Of a DNA stretch of 64,000 bases, positions 1 to 9,863 are shown piece by piece. The translations under genes were made by a program, and so were the position numbers. How positions within the stretch are numbered: position 1 is the stretch's first letter; each line of letters opens with the position of its first letter. The notes under the pieces were generated by a model. That model ran no database searches. It saw nothing but the letters and a program-made list of their open reading frames with translations, and was not told the origin of the DNA. Source of the stretch: Alkalilimnicola sp. S0819. Lineage in GTDB: Bacteria; Pseudomonadota; Gammaproteobacteria; Nitrococcales; WHIW01. The DNA lies in assembly GCF_009295635.1 (NCBI RefSeq), contig NZ_WHIW01000005.1:124001-188000 (forward strand), written 5' to 3'.

Positions 1-3000
1 GTCGCGCCGTACAGGCAGGTGTTGCCGATGATGGTGGTCTCCTGGGTCTTGAAGACGCTGCCAGCGGGCGGGTGAATGACCAGCTTGCCGCCGGCCATGC
101 CCTTGCCCACGTAGTCGTTGGCATCGCCTTCCAGGTGCATGTGCAGACCGCCGGCGTTCCATACGCCGAAGCTCTGGCCGGCGGTGCCGGTGAGTTTCAG
201 CACGAGGGGCTTGTCGCTCATGCCCAGATTGCCGTGGCGGCGGGCGATTTCGCCGGACAGTCGCGCGCCGATGGAGCGGTGGGTGTTGCGCAGGGTGTAG
301 CTGAACTCGCCGCCGCTCTTGGCCTCGATGGCGGGCAGGGCGTCGGCGACCATCTGCTCGGCAAGCTCTCCCTTGTCGAAGGGCAGATTGCGCTCCACAC
401 CGCACAGCCGCGGCCGCTCGGCGGGTACGCCGGCATCCGACAGGATGGGGCTGTAGTCCAGCCGGCCCTGACGCTCGGTTTCGCCGGGCAGCACTTCCAT
501 CAGGTCAGTGCGGCCCACCAGGTCCTCCAGGCGGCGCACGCCGAGCTTGGCCAGCCACTCGCGCACTTCCTCGGCGACGAAGCGGAAGTAGTTGGAAACC
601 CGCTCCGGGCTGCCGATGAAGTGCCGCAGCCGCAGCACGTCCTGCTGGGTGGCGACGCCGGTGGGGCAGTTGTTCAGATGGCAGATGCGCAGGTACTTGC
701 AGCCCATGGCGATCATGGGGGCGGTGCCGAAGCCGAAGCTCTCCGCGCCCAGGATGGCCGCCTTGATCACGTCCAGGCCGGTCTTCAGGCCGCCGTCGGT
801 CTGCAGGCGGATGCGATCGCGCAGATTGTTCCTGCGCAGTACCTGGTGGGTCTCGGTCAGACCCAGCTCCCAGGGGCCGCCGGCATACTTCACCGAGGTC
901 AGGGGCGAGGCGCCCGTGCCGCCGTCGTAGCCGGCGATGGTGATCAGGTCCGCGTAAGCCTTGGCGACACCGGCGGCGATGGTGCCCACGCCGGCTTCCG
1001 CCACCAGTTTTACCGAAACCAGCGCTTCCGGATTGACCTGCTTCAAGTCGAAGATCAGCTGCGCCAGATCCTCGATGGAGTAGATGTCATGATGCGGCGG
1101 CGGCGAGATCAGCGCGACACCCGGCATGGAGTAGCGCAGCCGGGCGATGATGTCGTTGACCTTGTGACCGGGTAGCTGGCCGCCTTCGCCGGGCTTCGCG
1201 CCCTGGGCCAGCTTGATCTGCAGCACCTCGGCGTTGACCAGATAATGGGGCGTTACGCCGAAGCGGCCGGAGGCGATCTGCTTGATCTTGGACATGCGCT
1301 CGGTGCCGTAGCGGGCGACATCCTCGCCGCCCTCACCGGAATTGGAGCGCGCGCCCAGGCGGTTCATGCCGATGGCCAGCGCTTCGTGGGCCTCCGGGGA
1401 GAGGGCGCCCAGGGACATGCCGGCGGAATCGAAGCGCTGGGTGATGGCCTCGATGGGCTCTATCTCGTCCAGCGCCAGGGGCTGCTCCGCAAGCTTCAGA
1501 CCCAGCAGATCGCGCAGCACCGTCACCGGGCGGGTGTTCACCAGCTCGGCATAGCGCTTGTAACGCTGGTAATCACCGGTTTCCACCGATTCCTGCAGCG
1601 CGCGCACCACCTCCGGGTTGTAGGCGTGGTACTCGCCATTGTGAACGTACTTGTAGACGCCGCCCTGGTTGATGGGCTTGCGCTTGGCCCAGGCCAGCTC
1701 CGCCAGTTGCTGCTGGTCTTCTTCCAGATCGGCGAAGTTGATGCCCTGGATGCGGCTGGTGGTGCCGGTGAAGCACAGATCCACCACCTCGTCGTGCAGG
1801 CCGACGATTTCGAACAGCTGCGCGCCGCGGTAGCTGGCGATGGTGCTGATGCCCATCTTCGAGAGGATCTTGTACAGGCCCTTGTTGATGCCCTTGCGGA
1901 AGTTGCTGCCCAGCTCCAGTCGCTCGGCGGCCTTGATCTCGCCGGTGCGCAGCTGATCGGCCAGCACATCGTAGACCAGGTAGGGGAAGACAGCGGAAGC
2001 GCCGTTGCCGATCAGTACGGCAAAGTGGTGCGAATCCCGCGCCGTGCCGGTCTCGACGATGATGTTGGCGCTGCTGCGCAGGCCTTCGCGCACCAGACGC
2101 TGATGCACCGCGCCGGTGGCCAGCAGGGCGTGAATCGGCAGCTTGCCTTCGCGGATCTGACGATCGGACAGCACCACCAGGGTCTTGCCCGCGCGCACGG
2201 CGGCCTCGGCCTGCTCCGCCACAGCCTCGATGGCTGAGCGCAGGCCGCGGGCCGGGTCGTAGTTCAGGTCGATGAGTTCGTGAGCGTAGTCCGGGTCGTC
2301 CTGGCGCAGCAGGGCACGGAACTTGGCGCCCGAGAGCACGGGGGATTCCAGCACCAGGCGCTTGGCGTGGGCCTCGGTCTCCTCGAACAGGTTCTTCTCG
2401 CGGCCCAGGCAGGTCTCCAGGGACATGACGATCTGCTCGCGCAGCGGGTCGATGGCCGGGTTGGTGACCTGGGCGAACTGCTGGCGGAAGCTGTCGTAGG
2501 GGGAGCGCAGCTGTCGGGAGAGCACCGGGAAGGGGGTGTCGTCGCCCATGGAGCCCACCGGCTCCTGGCCGCCCTGGGCGGTGACCCGCAGCACCAGTTC
2601 ACGTTCCTCGAAGGAGACGTTGAACATCTTCTGGTAGGCCAGCACCGCGGCGCTGTCCAGGGGCTCGGCCTGGTCGGCCGGGTCATGTTCCACGGAATGG
2701 GCGTGGGCCGCCAGCCAGCGCTTGTAGGGCTTGCGGTTCTTCAGCTGCTCGTCGATGTCCTCGGGCAGCAGCAGCTCGCCGGTATCGGTGTCGGCGGCGA
2801 GCATCTGACCGGGCTTGAGCCGGCCCTTGCGCACCACGTCCTCGGGCTGGTAGTCCCACACGCCGATCTCGGAGGCCAGGGTGATGTGCCGGTCCTTGGT
2901 GATGACCCAACGCGCCGGGCGCAGGCCGTTGCGATCGAGCACACAGCCGGCGTAGCGGCCGTCGGTGAGGACGATGCCCGCCGGACCGTCCCAGGGCTCG

Positions 3001-4016
3001 ATGTGCATGGAGTGGTATTCGTAGAAGGCTCGCAGGTCCGGATCCATGGAGTCCACGTTCTGCCAGGCCGGCGGCACCAGCAGGCGCATGGCGCGGAACA
3101 TGTCCACACCACCGGCCAGCAGCACCTCGAACATATTGTCCATGCTGGAGGAATCCGAGCCTTCGCTGTTCACCAGCGGGCGGATGTCGTCCATGTTCGG
3201 GATCAGCGGCGATTCGAAGATGCCGGCCCGGGCATTGGCCCAGTTGCGGTTGCCTTCGATGGTGTTGATCTCGCCGTTGTGGGCCAGGTACCGGAAGGGC
3301 TGTGCCAGGCGCCACTGGGGCAGGGTGTTGGTGGAGAAGCGCTGATGGAACACGGCGAGCGCCGCCGCCATGCGTGGATCCTGCAGGTCCAGGTAAAACA
3401 CCGGCAGATAGCTCGGCATCACCAGGCCCTTGTAGGAGAGCACGCGGCTGGAGAGGCTGGCGATGTAGAACACCTCATCCTCGGCCAGAGCGTTCTCGGC
3501 GCGGCGGCGGCCGATAAACAGATGCCGCTCCAGGTTTGCCTCGCTCATCTGCGCCGGGGCGTTGACGAAGAGTTGCTCGATCAGGGGGAGGCTGGCCAGC
3601 GCTTCTTCACCGCAGGCCTCCGGGTTCACCGGCACCGGACGCCAGCCGGCTATGGTGAGGCCCTCGGCCTGCAGTTCCCGTTCCATGGTCTCCCGGGCGA
3701 TCCGGGCGGCGCTCTCGTCCTGGCTCAGGAAGACGGCGCCCACGGCATATTGTTCACCAAGAGGGATCCCGGCTTCGTCCGCCACGGCGCGCAGGAAGGA
3801 ATCCGGGCGCTTCAGCAACAGACCGCAACCGTCGCCGCTTTTCATGTCGGCGGCCACCGCGCCGCGGTGGGTCATGCGTGTCAGTGCCTGGATGGCGGTC
3901 TTCACCAGCCGGTGGCTGGGGGTGCCGTCCATGTGGGCGATTAGGCCGAAGCCGCAATTGTCCCGCTCGAATTTGGGGCGGTACAGGCCACGATGTTCGC
4001 TGTTTTGATAGCTCAC
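1..4016 (-). CDS. gltB: Glutamate synthase (NADPH) large subunit, 3' end missing
   Basis: This is the large subunit of glutamate synthase, which splits glutamine and makes glutamate from 2-oxoglutarate with electrons from the small subunit GltD. About 1338 residues are present; family members are near 1480, so roughly the last 150 lie beyond the window edge. The gene starts with GTG; AGAGAGG sits ten bases upstream. A 20-residue propeptide is followed by Cys21 in the context DNCGFG, the N-terminal nucleophile of class II (Ntn) glutaminases after processing. The 3Fe-4S cluster cysteines are visible as Cys1106, Cys1112 and Cys1117 ([16 protein letters not shown]). The C-terminal beta-helix has begun at the edge (GNTCLYGA). 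No internal stop was found. It has its own promoter about 125 bases upstream, so it need not depend on aroKB. gltD is expected beyond the edge. Confidence 0.97.
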   Translation of the reverse strand, partial: MSYQNSEHRGLYRPKFERDNCGFGLIAHMDGTPSHRLVKTAIQALTRMTHRGAVAADMKSGDGCGLLLKRPDSFLRAVADEAGIPLGEQYAVGAVFLSQDESAARIARETMERELQAEGLTIAGWRPVPVNPEACGEEALASLPLIEQLFVNAPAQMSEANLERHLFIGRRRAENALAEDEVFYIASLSSRVLSYKGLVMPSYLPVFYLDLQDPRMAAALAVFHQRFSTNTLPQWRLAQPFRYLAHNGEINTIEGNRNWANARAGIFESPLIPNMDDIRPLVNSEGSDSSSMDNMFEVLLAGGVDMFRAMRLLVPPAWQNVDSMDPDLRAFYEYHSMHIEPWDGPAGIVLTDGRYAGCVLDRNGLRPARWVITKDRHITLASEIGVWDYQPEDVVRKGRLKPGQMLAADTDTGELLLPEDIDEQLKNRKPYKRWLAAHAHSVEHDPADQAEPLDSAAVLAYQKMFNVSFEERELVLRVTAQGGQEPVGSMGDDTPFPVLSRQLRSPYDSFRQQFAQVTNPAIDPLREQIVMSLETCLGREKNLFEETEAHAKRLVLESPVLSGAKFRALLRQDDPDYAHELIDLNYDPARGLRSAIEAVAEQAEAAVRAGKTLVVLSDRQIREGKLPIHALLATGAVHQRLVREGLRSSANIIVETGTARDSHHFAVLIGNGASAVFPYLVYDVLADQLRTGEIKAAERLELGSNFRKGINKGLYKILSKMGISTIASYRGAQLFEIVGLHDEVVDLCFTGTTSRIQGINFADLEEDQQQLAELAWAKRKPINQGGVYKYVHNGEYHAYNPEVVRALQESVETGDYQRYKRYAELVNTRPVTVLRDLLGLKLAEQPLALDEIEPIEAITQRFDSAGMSLGALSPEAHEALAIGMNRLGARSNSGEGGEDVARYGTERMSKIKQIASGRFGVTPHYLVNAEVLQIKLAQGAKPGEGGQLPGHKVNDIIARLRYSMPGVALISPPPHHDIYSIEDLAQLIFDLKQVNPEALVSVKLVAEAGVGTIAAGVAKAYADLITIAGYDGGTGASPLTSVKYAGGPWELGLTETHQVLRRNNLRDRIRLQTDGGLKTGLDVIKAAILGAESFGFGTAPMIAMGCKYLRICHLNNCPTGVATQQDVLRLRHFIGSPERVSNYFRFVAEEVREWLAKLGVRRLEDLVGRTDLMEVLPGETERQGRLDYSPILSDAGVPAERPRLCGVERNLPFDKGELAEQMVADALPAIEAKSGGEFSYTLRNTHRSIGARLSGEIARRHGNLGMSDKPLVLKLTGTAGQSFGVWNAGGLHMHLEGDANDYVGKGMAGGKLVIHPPAGSVFKTQETTIIGNTCLYGA

Positions 4017-4054
4017 GGGAACAAGGCCTCTCTTGTGTTGAACGATAAACCAAG

Positions 4055-4122
4055 CCCTCTCGGCGCGCCGCGGGCGGGTTGGGCGCGGCACCGGGTTTGG
4101 CGCCGCGGAACCCCTCTCGGCG
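4055..4122 (-). promoter_or_regulatory. Structured leader of gltB with a hairpin and direct repeat
   Basis: Within the predicted gltB leader a 9-base-pair hairpin (arms 4084-4092 and 4099-4107, one G-T pair, 6-base loop) is flanked by two copies of CGCCGAGAGGG (4055-4065 and 4112-4122). A run of eight T on the transcribed strand lies just upstream of it. No known riboswitch was recognised. A role in attenuation or protein binding is only a guess. Confidence 0.35.
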
Positions 4123-4138
4123 AAAAAAAAGGCGAAGC

Positions 4139-4167
4139 AGTATACAGTCGGCGCCGCGCCGCATCAA
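4139..4167 (-). promoter_or_regulatory. Sigma-70 type promoter of gltB
   Basis: On the minus strand TTGATG is separated by exactly 17 bases from TATACT, giving a good sigma-70 match (4/6 and 5/6). Transcription would begin near 4132 and leave a leader of about 115 bases before the GTG start of gltB. It is placed between aroB and gltB, so gltB can be expressed independently. Confidence 0.65.
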
Positions 4168-4249
4168 TAAGAAACGGTTTCGGCAGGCTCGCGGTGACAG
4201 CTAAGCGGGTCTTGAGAGGCGAGAGACGGGGCTCGGGTGGCGGGCGGCT

Positions 4250-5335
4250 TCAGGCCGCCCGGTGGTAATGGTTGAGGGTGCGCTGCAAGGCGGTGTCATC
4301 GAAATCGCGGCTGATCACGGCATCGCCCAGTGCCCGCAGCAACACCAGGCGCAGTTGGCCGGCCTGGGCTTTCTTGTCTACGGCCATCAGGTCACGAAAG
4401 CGCTGCGGGTCCAGGTCCGTCGGCGGCGCGGTGGGCAGTTCCAGCGCGCGCAACAGGGCCTCTACCCGTTGCCGGTCCTCGGTCGCGAGCCAGCCCAGTT
4501 CCGCTGACAGCCGAGCGGCCATGGCCATGCCCGCGCTCACCGCCTCGCCGTGCAGCCAACTGCTGTAGCCGGTGTGGGTCTCCACGGCATGGCCGAAGGT
4601 GTGGCCGAGATTGAGCAGGGCGCGCTGACCCTGTTCGCGCTCGTCGGCGGCGACCACTTCGGCCTTGTTGCGGCAGGAAGCATACACAGCGTCTATCAGG
4701 GTGTCGCCGTCACCCGCCAGCAGGGCTTGCGGGCGCGCCTCCAGCCATTCCAGGAAGGGCAGGTCGCGGATCAGGCCGTATTTGACGACCTCCGCCAGGC
4801 CCGCCCGCAGTTCCCGCGGCGGCAGGGTGGCGAGTGTGTCGGTATCGGCCAGCACCAGTTGCGGCTGGTGGAAGGCGCCGATCATGTTCTTGCCCAGGGG
4901 GTGGTTTACGGCGGTCTTACCGCCCACGGAGGAGTCCACCTGGGCGAGCAGGGTGGTGGGGATCTGGATGAAGTGCACGCCGCGCTGGTAGGTGGCGGCG
5001 GCGAAGCCGACCATATCGCCGATCACGCCCCCGCCCAGGGCGATGAGGGTGCAATGGCGATCGTAGCGGCCTTGAAGCAGCTCATCGTAGATGCGCCCGG
5101 CGGTTTCCAGGGTCTTGTAGCGCTCGCCGTCGGGCAGGATGAGGGTGCCTGGGCGGTAGTCCGCCAGGCTGTCCTGCAGGCGGGCCAGGTACAACGGCGC
5201 AACGGTCTCGTTGCTGATGATCAGCACTTGGCTACCGTGCACATGGGGGCGGATCAGCTCCGGGCGGTCCAGTAGCCCGGGGCCGATATGAATGGGGTAG
5301 CTACGCTCGGCCAGTTCCACGATGAGGGTTTGCAT
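4250..5335 (-). CDS. aroB: 3-dehydroquinate synthase
   Basis: It catalyses the second step of the shikimate pathway, converting DAHP to 3-dehydroquinate with NAD and a divalent metal in the cytoplasm. The 361-residue protein has the family length and begins [18 protein letters not shown]. The glycine-rich NAD-binding stretch [10 protein letters not shown] is at residues 101-110 and the metal-site segment near [12 protein letters not shown] is intact. A longer open frame continues upstream, but that extension only overlaps aroK in another frame, so the ATG at 5335 was chosen. It lies 11 bases after aroK and is surely cotranscribed with it. In Pseudomonas a SPOR-domain (DamX-like) gene separates aroB from gltB; here the gap of about 230 bases holds no gene. 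Confidence 0.97.
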   Translation of the reverse strand: MQTLIVELAERSYPIHIGPGLLDRPELIRPHVHGSQVLIISNETVAPLYLARLQDSLADYRPGTLILPDGERYKTLETAGRIYDELLQGRYDRHCTLIALGGGVIGDMVGFAAATYQRGVHFIQIPTTLLAQVDSSVGGKTAVNHPLGKNMIGAFHQPQLVLADTDTLATLPPRELRAGLAEVVKYGLIRDLPFLEWLEARPQALLAGDGDTLIDAVYASCRNKAEVVAADEREQGQRALLNLGHTFGHAVETHTGYSSWLHGEAVSAGMAMAARLSAELGWLATEDRQRVEALLRALELPTAPPTDLDPQRFRDLMAVDKKAQAGQLRLVLLRALGDAVISRDFDDTALQRTLNHYHRAA

Positions 5336-5346
5336 ATCCTGGGACA

Positions 5347-5889
5347 CTAGAGAGTCTCCGTGGGCCGCGCGGCCCGCTCCAGTTGTTCGGTGATGTGCCG
5401 CACCAGGCTTTTCACGCCGCCGCGGTCGGTGTCGACGATCAGATCGGCGACCTCCCGGTACAGCGGGTCGCGCTCGGCGAGCAGGGCGGCGAGCCGGGCG
5501 CGGGGGTCGGCGGTCTGCAGCAGCGGGCGGTTGCGATCGTGACGGGTGCGCTGCAGTTGCCGATCCACCGAAGTGCGCAGGTAGATGACGGTGCCCCGGC
5601 CGCCAAGGTGGCGGCGGTTGTCGGGAGTGATTACCGCGCCGCCGCCCGTGGCCAGCACGATGCCCGGTTCGCGGGTGAGTTCTTCGATCAGGCGCGCTTC
5701 GCGCTCGCGAAAGCCGGCCTCGCCCTCGATCTCGAAGATCACCGGGATGCGTACCCCGGTGCGCTCTTCCAGGCAATGATCGCTGTCCACGAAGCGTAGC
5801 CCCAGCGCCTGGGCCAGGCGCCGGCCGATGGTGCTCTTGCCCGCCCCCATGGGGCCGACCAGAAAGATGCTGCGGCTGGCTGAACTCAT
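5347..5889 (-). CDS. aroK: Shikimate kinase
   Basis: It phosphorylates shikimate at O3 with ATP, the fifth step of the shikimate pathway. The 180-residue protein has the normal length for AroK. The P-loop GPMGAGKS spans residues 12-19, Asp35/Asp37 (FVDSD) follow for substrate and Mg binding, and the shikimate-binding GGGAV turn is present near residue 82. It opens the aroK-aroB pair downstream of pilQ, a conserved arrangement. There is no Shine-Dalgarno sequence before the ATG; instead a -10 element ends only 8 bases upstream, which suggests an almost leaderless transcript. Confidence 0.97.
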   Translation of the reverse strand: MSSASRSIFLVGPMGAGKSTIGRRLAQALGLRFVDSDHCLEERTGVRIPVIFEIEGEAGFREREARLIEELTREPGIVLATGGGAVITPDNRRHLGGRGTVIYLRTSVDRQLQRTRHDRNRPLLQTADPRARLAALLAERDPLYREVADLIVDTDRGGVKSLVRHITEQLERAARPTETL

Positions 5890-5897
5890 GAGGGCAA

Positions 5898-5903
5898 ACT
5901 ATA
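5898..5903 (-). promoter_or_regulatory. Extended -10 element upstream of aroK
   Basis: On the minus strand TGGTATAGT forms an extended -10 (TG, one base, TATAGT). No convincing -35 is present. The predicted transcription start falls one or two bases before the aroK ATG. Confidence 0.45.
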
Positions 5904-5970
5904 CCAGCAAACGCCTCGCTCCCGCGTCCCTGCGGTCGGTGGGTCAGGGAAGTTTATCCGTGCCACCCCG

Positions 5971-5998
5971 GTGTGGGAGCGGCGTTGGTCGCGAGCCC
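5971..5998 (+). repeat. REP-like repeat, single copy between aroK and pilQ
   Basis: The stretch beginning GTGTGGGAGCGGCGTTGG and ending CGCGAGCCC has the form of the REP sequences common in Pseudomonas-like genomes (GTGGGAGCGGC, loop, GCCGCGA). It shares TGTG-AGCG-TTGG-CGCGAGCC with the minus-strand copy near 22050 and resembles the copies at 27.9 kb and 52.2 kb. Confidence 0.55.
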
Positions 5999-6015
5999 CG
6001 CAGATGCACGGCAAG

Positions 6016-6041
6016 CGAAAGAAAGGGCCCCGCAGGGCCCT
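6016..6041 (-). terminator. Terminator downstream of pilQ
   Basis: Read on the minus strand, AGGGCCC and GGGCCCT (6035-6041 and 6024-6030) pair around a four-base loop and are followed by TTCTTTC. It begins about 30 bases after the pilQ stop and would separate the pil operon from aroK. Confidence 0.6.
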
Positions 6042-6070
6042 ATACTTTCTTCGCTTCGAGCGCGGAGCGC

Positions 6071-8179
6071 TTATTCGACGCTCAGGCTCTCCTTGAGGAT
6101 CTTCGGCGTGACGAACACCAGCAGCTCGCTGCGGGCATCGATGTCGTTGGTGGAGCGGAACAGATAGCCCACCGCCGGCAGTTCGCCGAAGAAGGGCACC
6201 CGGGTGGTGTCCTTGCGGTTGGTGCGCTCGTAGACACCGCCCAGCACCACGGTCTCACCGTTGTCCACCAGCACCTGGGTGGTGACCGACTGGGTGTTGA
6301 TGGCCGGGCCGGCAAGGGTGGTTTCGCCTACGCTGTCCTTGCTCACCTCCAGATCCAGCAGCACCCGGTCGTCCGGAGTGATTTGCGGGGTCACGGTCAG
6401 CCCCAGCACGGCTTTCTTGAAGGACACGCTGGTGTTGCCGGCGGAGCTGGCTTCCAGATAGGGGATTTCCACGCCCTGCTCGATGGTGGCGGATTTCTTG
6501 TCGGCGGTGATCACCCGCGGACTGGAGACGATGTCACCGCGGTTCTCGGCCTCCATGGCGGATAGCTCCAGCTGCAGCAGCCAGCTGCCGATCCGGCCGA
6601 TGGCCAGGCCGATGTTGCCCGCGCCCACCACGGGCAGGTCCACCATCAGCGGATCTCCGACGTTGCCTGCGGGGAAGCCGCGGCGGCCGCCGATGCCGTA
6701 GTCGGGGTCGGAGCCGGTGTTGCCGGTAGTGTCCGAGCCGGAGACGCCGAAGCGCACGCCCAGGTCCTTGCTGAAATCATCGCTGGCGATGACGATGCGC
6801 GACTCGATCAGCACCTGCTTGACCGGGATGTCCAGCTCCGTAACCAGTGCGCGGATGGCGCTCAGGTTCTCGGCGGATTCGCGCAGGATCAGGGTGTTGG
6901 TGCGTGGGTCGACGATCAGGCTGCCGCGTTCGCTGATCAGGCCGGCTTCGCCGGATTGCAGCAGGGTGGCGATGTCCTGGGCCTTGGCATAGCTGACCTG
7001 GAGCAGTTCCGAGCGCAGCGGGGCCAGTTCCTTGACCTGCTGGCGGGACTCCAGCTCCAGACGTTCTCGGGCGGCAATTTCCTCGGCCGGCGCGATCAAC
7101 ATCACGTTGCCGTTCTGGCGCTTGTCCAGCCCGCGGGTGCGCAGGATGATGTCCAGCGCCTGGTCCCAGGGGACATTCTGCAGCCGCAGGGTGATATTGC
7201 CGGTAACGCTGTCGCTCACCACCAGGTTCAGCCCGGTGAAATCCGCCAGCAGCTGCAGCACGGAGCGCACTTCGATGTCCTGGAAGTTCAGCGACAGGCG
7301 CTCGCCGGTGTAGTGGGTTTCTTCCCGCTCGCGCTGGGCCTGCTCCTCGGCGGTGAGCGGCTGCACCTCGATGACGAAGGTGTCACCGGTCTGGTAGGCG
7401 AGCTGCTCGTAATCGCCGCTGGCGCTTACCGTGATGCGCGCGTGGCGGCCGCTCTGGCGGGCATCCACCGTCTCCACCGGGGTGGCGAAGTCGGTGACGT
7501 CCAGGCGACGGGCCAGGCGATCGGGCAGGGTGCTGTTTCGCACCTCGGCGATGATCTGGCCGCCTTCCTCGCGCAGGTCCACCGAGGCGTTGGGGTCGCT
7601 CAGGCTGAGTATGATCCGGGCGGTGCCCTCGGCGGTGCGGCGGAAGTCCAGAGCCTTCAGGCTGGCACCGTCGCCGCTCGTCCGAGCGGCCGTTCGGGAG
7701 CTGCCGCCGCTGGCCGCGGCGGAGGTGCTGGCCGCGGCGTTGTCCAGCAACACATGGATCCGGTTGCCGTCTACGCGGGTCTCGTAACCCACCAGTTGGG
7801 CGAGCTTGATTACCACGCGGGTGCGGCCGCCGGCCGCGGCCGTGGTGACGCTCTCCACGTTGCCGGCGCCGATGTCCATTGTGGGATCGCTCAGGCGGTT
7901 CTCGGTATCCAATAAATCCAGTGCGATGCGGGCCGGGTCCTCGATGGTGAAGCTGCGCGGCTGATCCGTCGGGTTCTCCAGGCTCAGGGTAAGCTGGACC
8001 CGGTTGCCCGGCAGGGTGGAGAAGTCGATATCGGTGAGCGCGTTCTGGGCGGCCGCGCTCTGACTGCCCAGCAGCAGCATGGCGGCCAGTGCGAACAGCC
8101 TCTTGGCGAACCGGTGCTTCGCGCGAGCAATACGAGTGGATTGTTTTATTGTCATCTTGTGGGCTCCCACCAAAATCAT
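6071..8179 (-). CDS. pilQ: Type IV pilus secretin PilQ
   Basis: PilQ forms the outer-membrane ring through which type IV pili pass. The 702-residue product carries an N-terminal signal peptide (hydrophobic run then AAAQN near residue 45), two AMIN peptidoglycan-binding domains (about 46-135 and 172-275), an STN/N0 domain (about 300-350, LSLNFQDIEVRSVLQLLADF), an N1-type domain (about 390-460) and the secretin core ending with VPFFGELPAVGYLF. The first ATG forms an ATGA overlap with the pilP stop but has AAGGA with no spacing; the ATG eight codons later (8155) has GGGAG at a good distance and may be the real start. It is the last gene of pilMNOPQ. Confidence 0.97.
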   Translation of the reverse strand: MILVGAHKMTIKQSTRIARAKHRFAKRLFALAAMLLLGSQSAAAQNALTDIDFSTLPGNRVQLTLSLENPTDQPRSFTIEDPARIALDLLDTENRLSDPTMDIGAGNVESVTTAAAGGRTRVVIKLAQLVGYETRVDGNRIHVLLDNAAASTSAAASGGSSRTAARTSGDGASLKALDFRRTAEGTARIILSLSDPNASVDLREEGGQIIAEVRNSTLPDRLARRLDVTDFATPVETVDARQSGRHARITVSASGDYEQLAYQTGDTFVIEVQPLTAEEQAQREREETHYTGERLSLNFQDIEVRSVLQLLADFTGLNLVVSDSVTGNITLRLQNVPWDQALDIILRTRGLDKRQNGNVMLIAPAEEIAARERLELESRQQVKELAPLRSELLQVSYAKAQDIATLLQSGEAGLISERGSLIVDPRTNTLILRESAENLSAIRALVTELDIPVKQVLIESRIVIASDDFSKDLGVRFGVSGSDTTGNTGSDPDYGIGGRRGFPAGNVGDPLMVDLPVVGAGNIGLAIGRIGSWLLQLELSAMEAENRGDIVSSPRVITADKKSATIEQGVEIPYLEASSAGNTSVSFKKAVLGLTVTPQITPDDRVLLDLEVSKDSVGETTLAGPAINTQSVTTQVLVDNGETVVLGGVYERTNRKDTTRVPFFGELPAVGYLFRSTNDIDARSELLVFVTPKILKESLSVE

Positions 8180-8721
8180 TCCTTAACCGCCAGTGAGGCT
8201 TCGCGCTCCATCCAGCCGCCACGGCCGTTCGGAACCAGCTCGACCAGTGAGGCTTTCTGGTCGCTCAGGGCAACGATGCGGCCGTGGTTCTGGCCCATGT
8301 GATTGCCCGGTTGTACCCGATGGATGGTGCCGCCGGGGTCGCGAATCAGACCCCAGAGCATGCCGTCTTGCTGCAGGGTGCCCACCATGCGCAGGGCATC
8401 CAGCGGGAACTCTTCCAGCACCTCACGCGGGCGCGAGGGGTCCGGTCGCGGACCGCTGGTATCGGCCACGGCCGGTCCGTCCGCCGCTTCGCCGAAGCGC
8501 AGCTCGGCGAAGGGGTTGCGCAGGTCCGCGGTGCGTTCCGGATAGGTGTAGGACTCGAAGGGCGGCATCTCCGGTACCGGCTCTATGGGTGCCGCGGGCC
8601 GCTGCTTTATGCGGGCGATTTCGCCCTGCAGATCGGACATGTCCTGGCTGCAGCCGGCCAGCCCCACAAGGCTTGCGGAAAGTATCAGTGCCGCCAGAGG
8701 GCGCGCGTTCAAGCGTTTCAT
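8176..8721 (-). CDS. pilP: Type IV pilus inner-membrane lipoprotein PilP
   Basis: PilP links the inner-membrane PilMNO platform to the secretin PilQ through its periplasmic HR domain. The 181-residue protein begins with a lipoprotein signal ending LAGC, so Cys24 should be lipidated. A proline-rich linker follows, then the C-terminal beta domain (about 105-175, including RMVGTLQQDGMLWGLI). Its start overlaps the pilO stop by four bases (ATGA) and its stop overlaps the first possible pilQ start in the same way, which indicates translational coupling. Confidence 0.96.
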   Translation of the reverse strand: MKRLNARPLAALILSASLVGLAGCSQDMSDLQGEIARIKQRPAAPIEPVPEMPPFESYTYPERTADLRNPFAELRFGEAADGPAVADTSGPRPDPSRPREVLEEFPLDALRMVGTLQQDGMLWGLIRDPGGTIHRVQPGNHMGQNHGRIVALSDQKASLVELVPNGRGGWMEREASLAVKE

Positions 8722-9302
8722 TTCGCGTCTCCCTCCTCGACGTACCAGTAGGTCTTGGCGGTCAGGTTCATCACCAATTGCTCACCCGCCGGGGCGATGT
8801 CGATGTCGTGCAGGGTGACGATGCGCGGCAGGTTGGCCACGCCGCTGACGAAGCGGCCGAACTCGTGGTAGTCACCCCGTACGCTGATCTGCACAGGCAG
8901 TTCGGCATAGAATTCCTGGAGGCGCTCCCCGCTGGGGCGGAACAGGTCGAATTCCAGACCGCTGGCGAGGCCCGTCTGGGAGATGTCCACCAGCAGCTTG
9001 GAAACTTCCGCTCGGCTGGGCAGCTGGCGCAGCATGTCGCCGAAGGAGCGGCGCATGTCGGCGAGCTGCTGCTCGTAGGCTTCCAGGTTGGCGGCGCGCT
9101 TTTGCTTGAAGGCCAGGGTTTGCAGCAGTTCCTTCTCCTCGGCGGCCACCTTCTTCAGATCGTCCTGCTGATGCTGCCAGTCGAACCACCAGCCGGCCAC
9201 CACCACTGCGACGAAAGCCAGCACCAGCAGCACGGCCTTGGCGGGCCAGGGCCAGCTGCCGATGTTGTTGAAATCCAGTTCGTTGATCTTGTTCAGGTCC
9301 AT
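8718..9302 (-). CDS. pilO: Type IV pilus assembly protein PilO
   Basis: PilO pairs with PilN in the inner-membrane alignment complex of the type IV pilus. The 194-residue product has a short cytoplasmic start (MDLNKINELDFNNIGSWP), one membrane segment (about 22-42), a coiled coil (about 45-100) and a C-terminal ferredoxin-like fold (about 105-190). The start shares one base with the pilN stop (TGATG) and the stop overlaps pilP. Confidence 0.96.
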   Translation of the reverse strand: MDLNKINELDFNNIGSWPWPAKAVLLVLAFVAVVVAGWWFDWQHQQDDLKKVAAEEKELLQTLAFKQKRAANLEAYEQQLADMRRSFGDMLRQLPSRAEVSKLLVDISQTGLASGLEFDLFRPSGERLQEFYAELPVQISVRGDYHEFGRFVSGVANLPRIVTLHDIDIAPAGEQLVMNLTAKTYWYVEEGDAK

Positions 9303-9862
9303 CAGCGGGCCTCCTCGTCGTCAGGCACCGACTGTCGCACCTGCAGGTCGAAGCTGCTGATGCGCGTCTGGCCCTGCTCGCTGACCTGAATCACGTTCAG
9401 CTTCGGGTCGCTGAACCAGTCCGAGCTGTCCAGGTTCTCCATGTAGCGGGAGATGCGGGCGTTGGATTCGGCGCGACCGGCGATGGCCAGCTGGACGCCC
9501 GATTGCTTGAGGCTGCTGAGGTGCAGACCTTCGGGCAAGGTGGTGCTGAGTTCCTCGAAAAGATGCACCACCCCGCTGCGGCCGGCTTGCAGCTTCTGAA
9601 TGACTTCCATGCGTGAGATCAGCTGGCGCTTGGTTTTTTCCAGATCCTGGATCTTCGCGATGCGCGCATCCAGGGCGGTGATTTCCTGTTGCACCAGCCG
9701 ATTGCGTGCCTTCTGAAAGTCGACGCGGTCGGCGAAGTACATATGGCCGCCGAACCAGGTGGCGGCCCCCAGGACCAGCGCACCGACCAGGATGGCGATG
9801 AATTCCTGCTGGCGCTTCTTGCGCAGTGCCGCGCGCCAGGGGAGTAGGTTTATTTTTGTCAT
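9302..9862 (-). CDS. pilN: Type IV pilus assembly protein PilN
   Basis: PilN binds PilM through its cytoplasmic N-terminus, where the conserved motif KINLLPWR is present at residues 3-10. One membrane segment (about 22-43), a coiled coil and a periplasmic ferredoxin-like domain follow within 186 residues, as expected. Two bases separate its ATG from the pilM stop codon region. Confidence 0.96.
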   Translation of the reverse strand: MTKINLLPWRAALRKKRQQEFIAILVGALVLGAATWFGGHMYFADRVDFQKARNRLVQQEITALDARIAKIQDLEKTKRQLISRMEVIQKLQAGRSGVVHLFEELSTTLPEGLHLSSLKQSGVQLAIAGRAESNARISRYMENLDSSDWFSDPKLNVIQVSEQGQTRISSFDLQVRQSVPDDEEAR

Positions 9863-9863
9863 T

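Noticed and set aside
72-3944. Long open frames on the plus strand across gltB (367, 330 and 554 residues)
   Set aside because: They are antisense to an intact, highly conserved gltB; their sequences are His/Gln/Ala-rich low-complexity translations typical of GC-rich shadows.
4123-4130. Run of eight A/T bases as a terminator for aroB
   Set aside because: On the minus strand no stable hairpin directly precedes the T-run; it lies just downstream of the gltB promoter and is better seen as part of the leader.
4242-4260. GGGCGG/CCGCCC hairpin at the aroB stop as a terminator
   Set aside because: It includes the last aroB codons, has only six base pairs and no following T-run.
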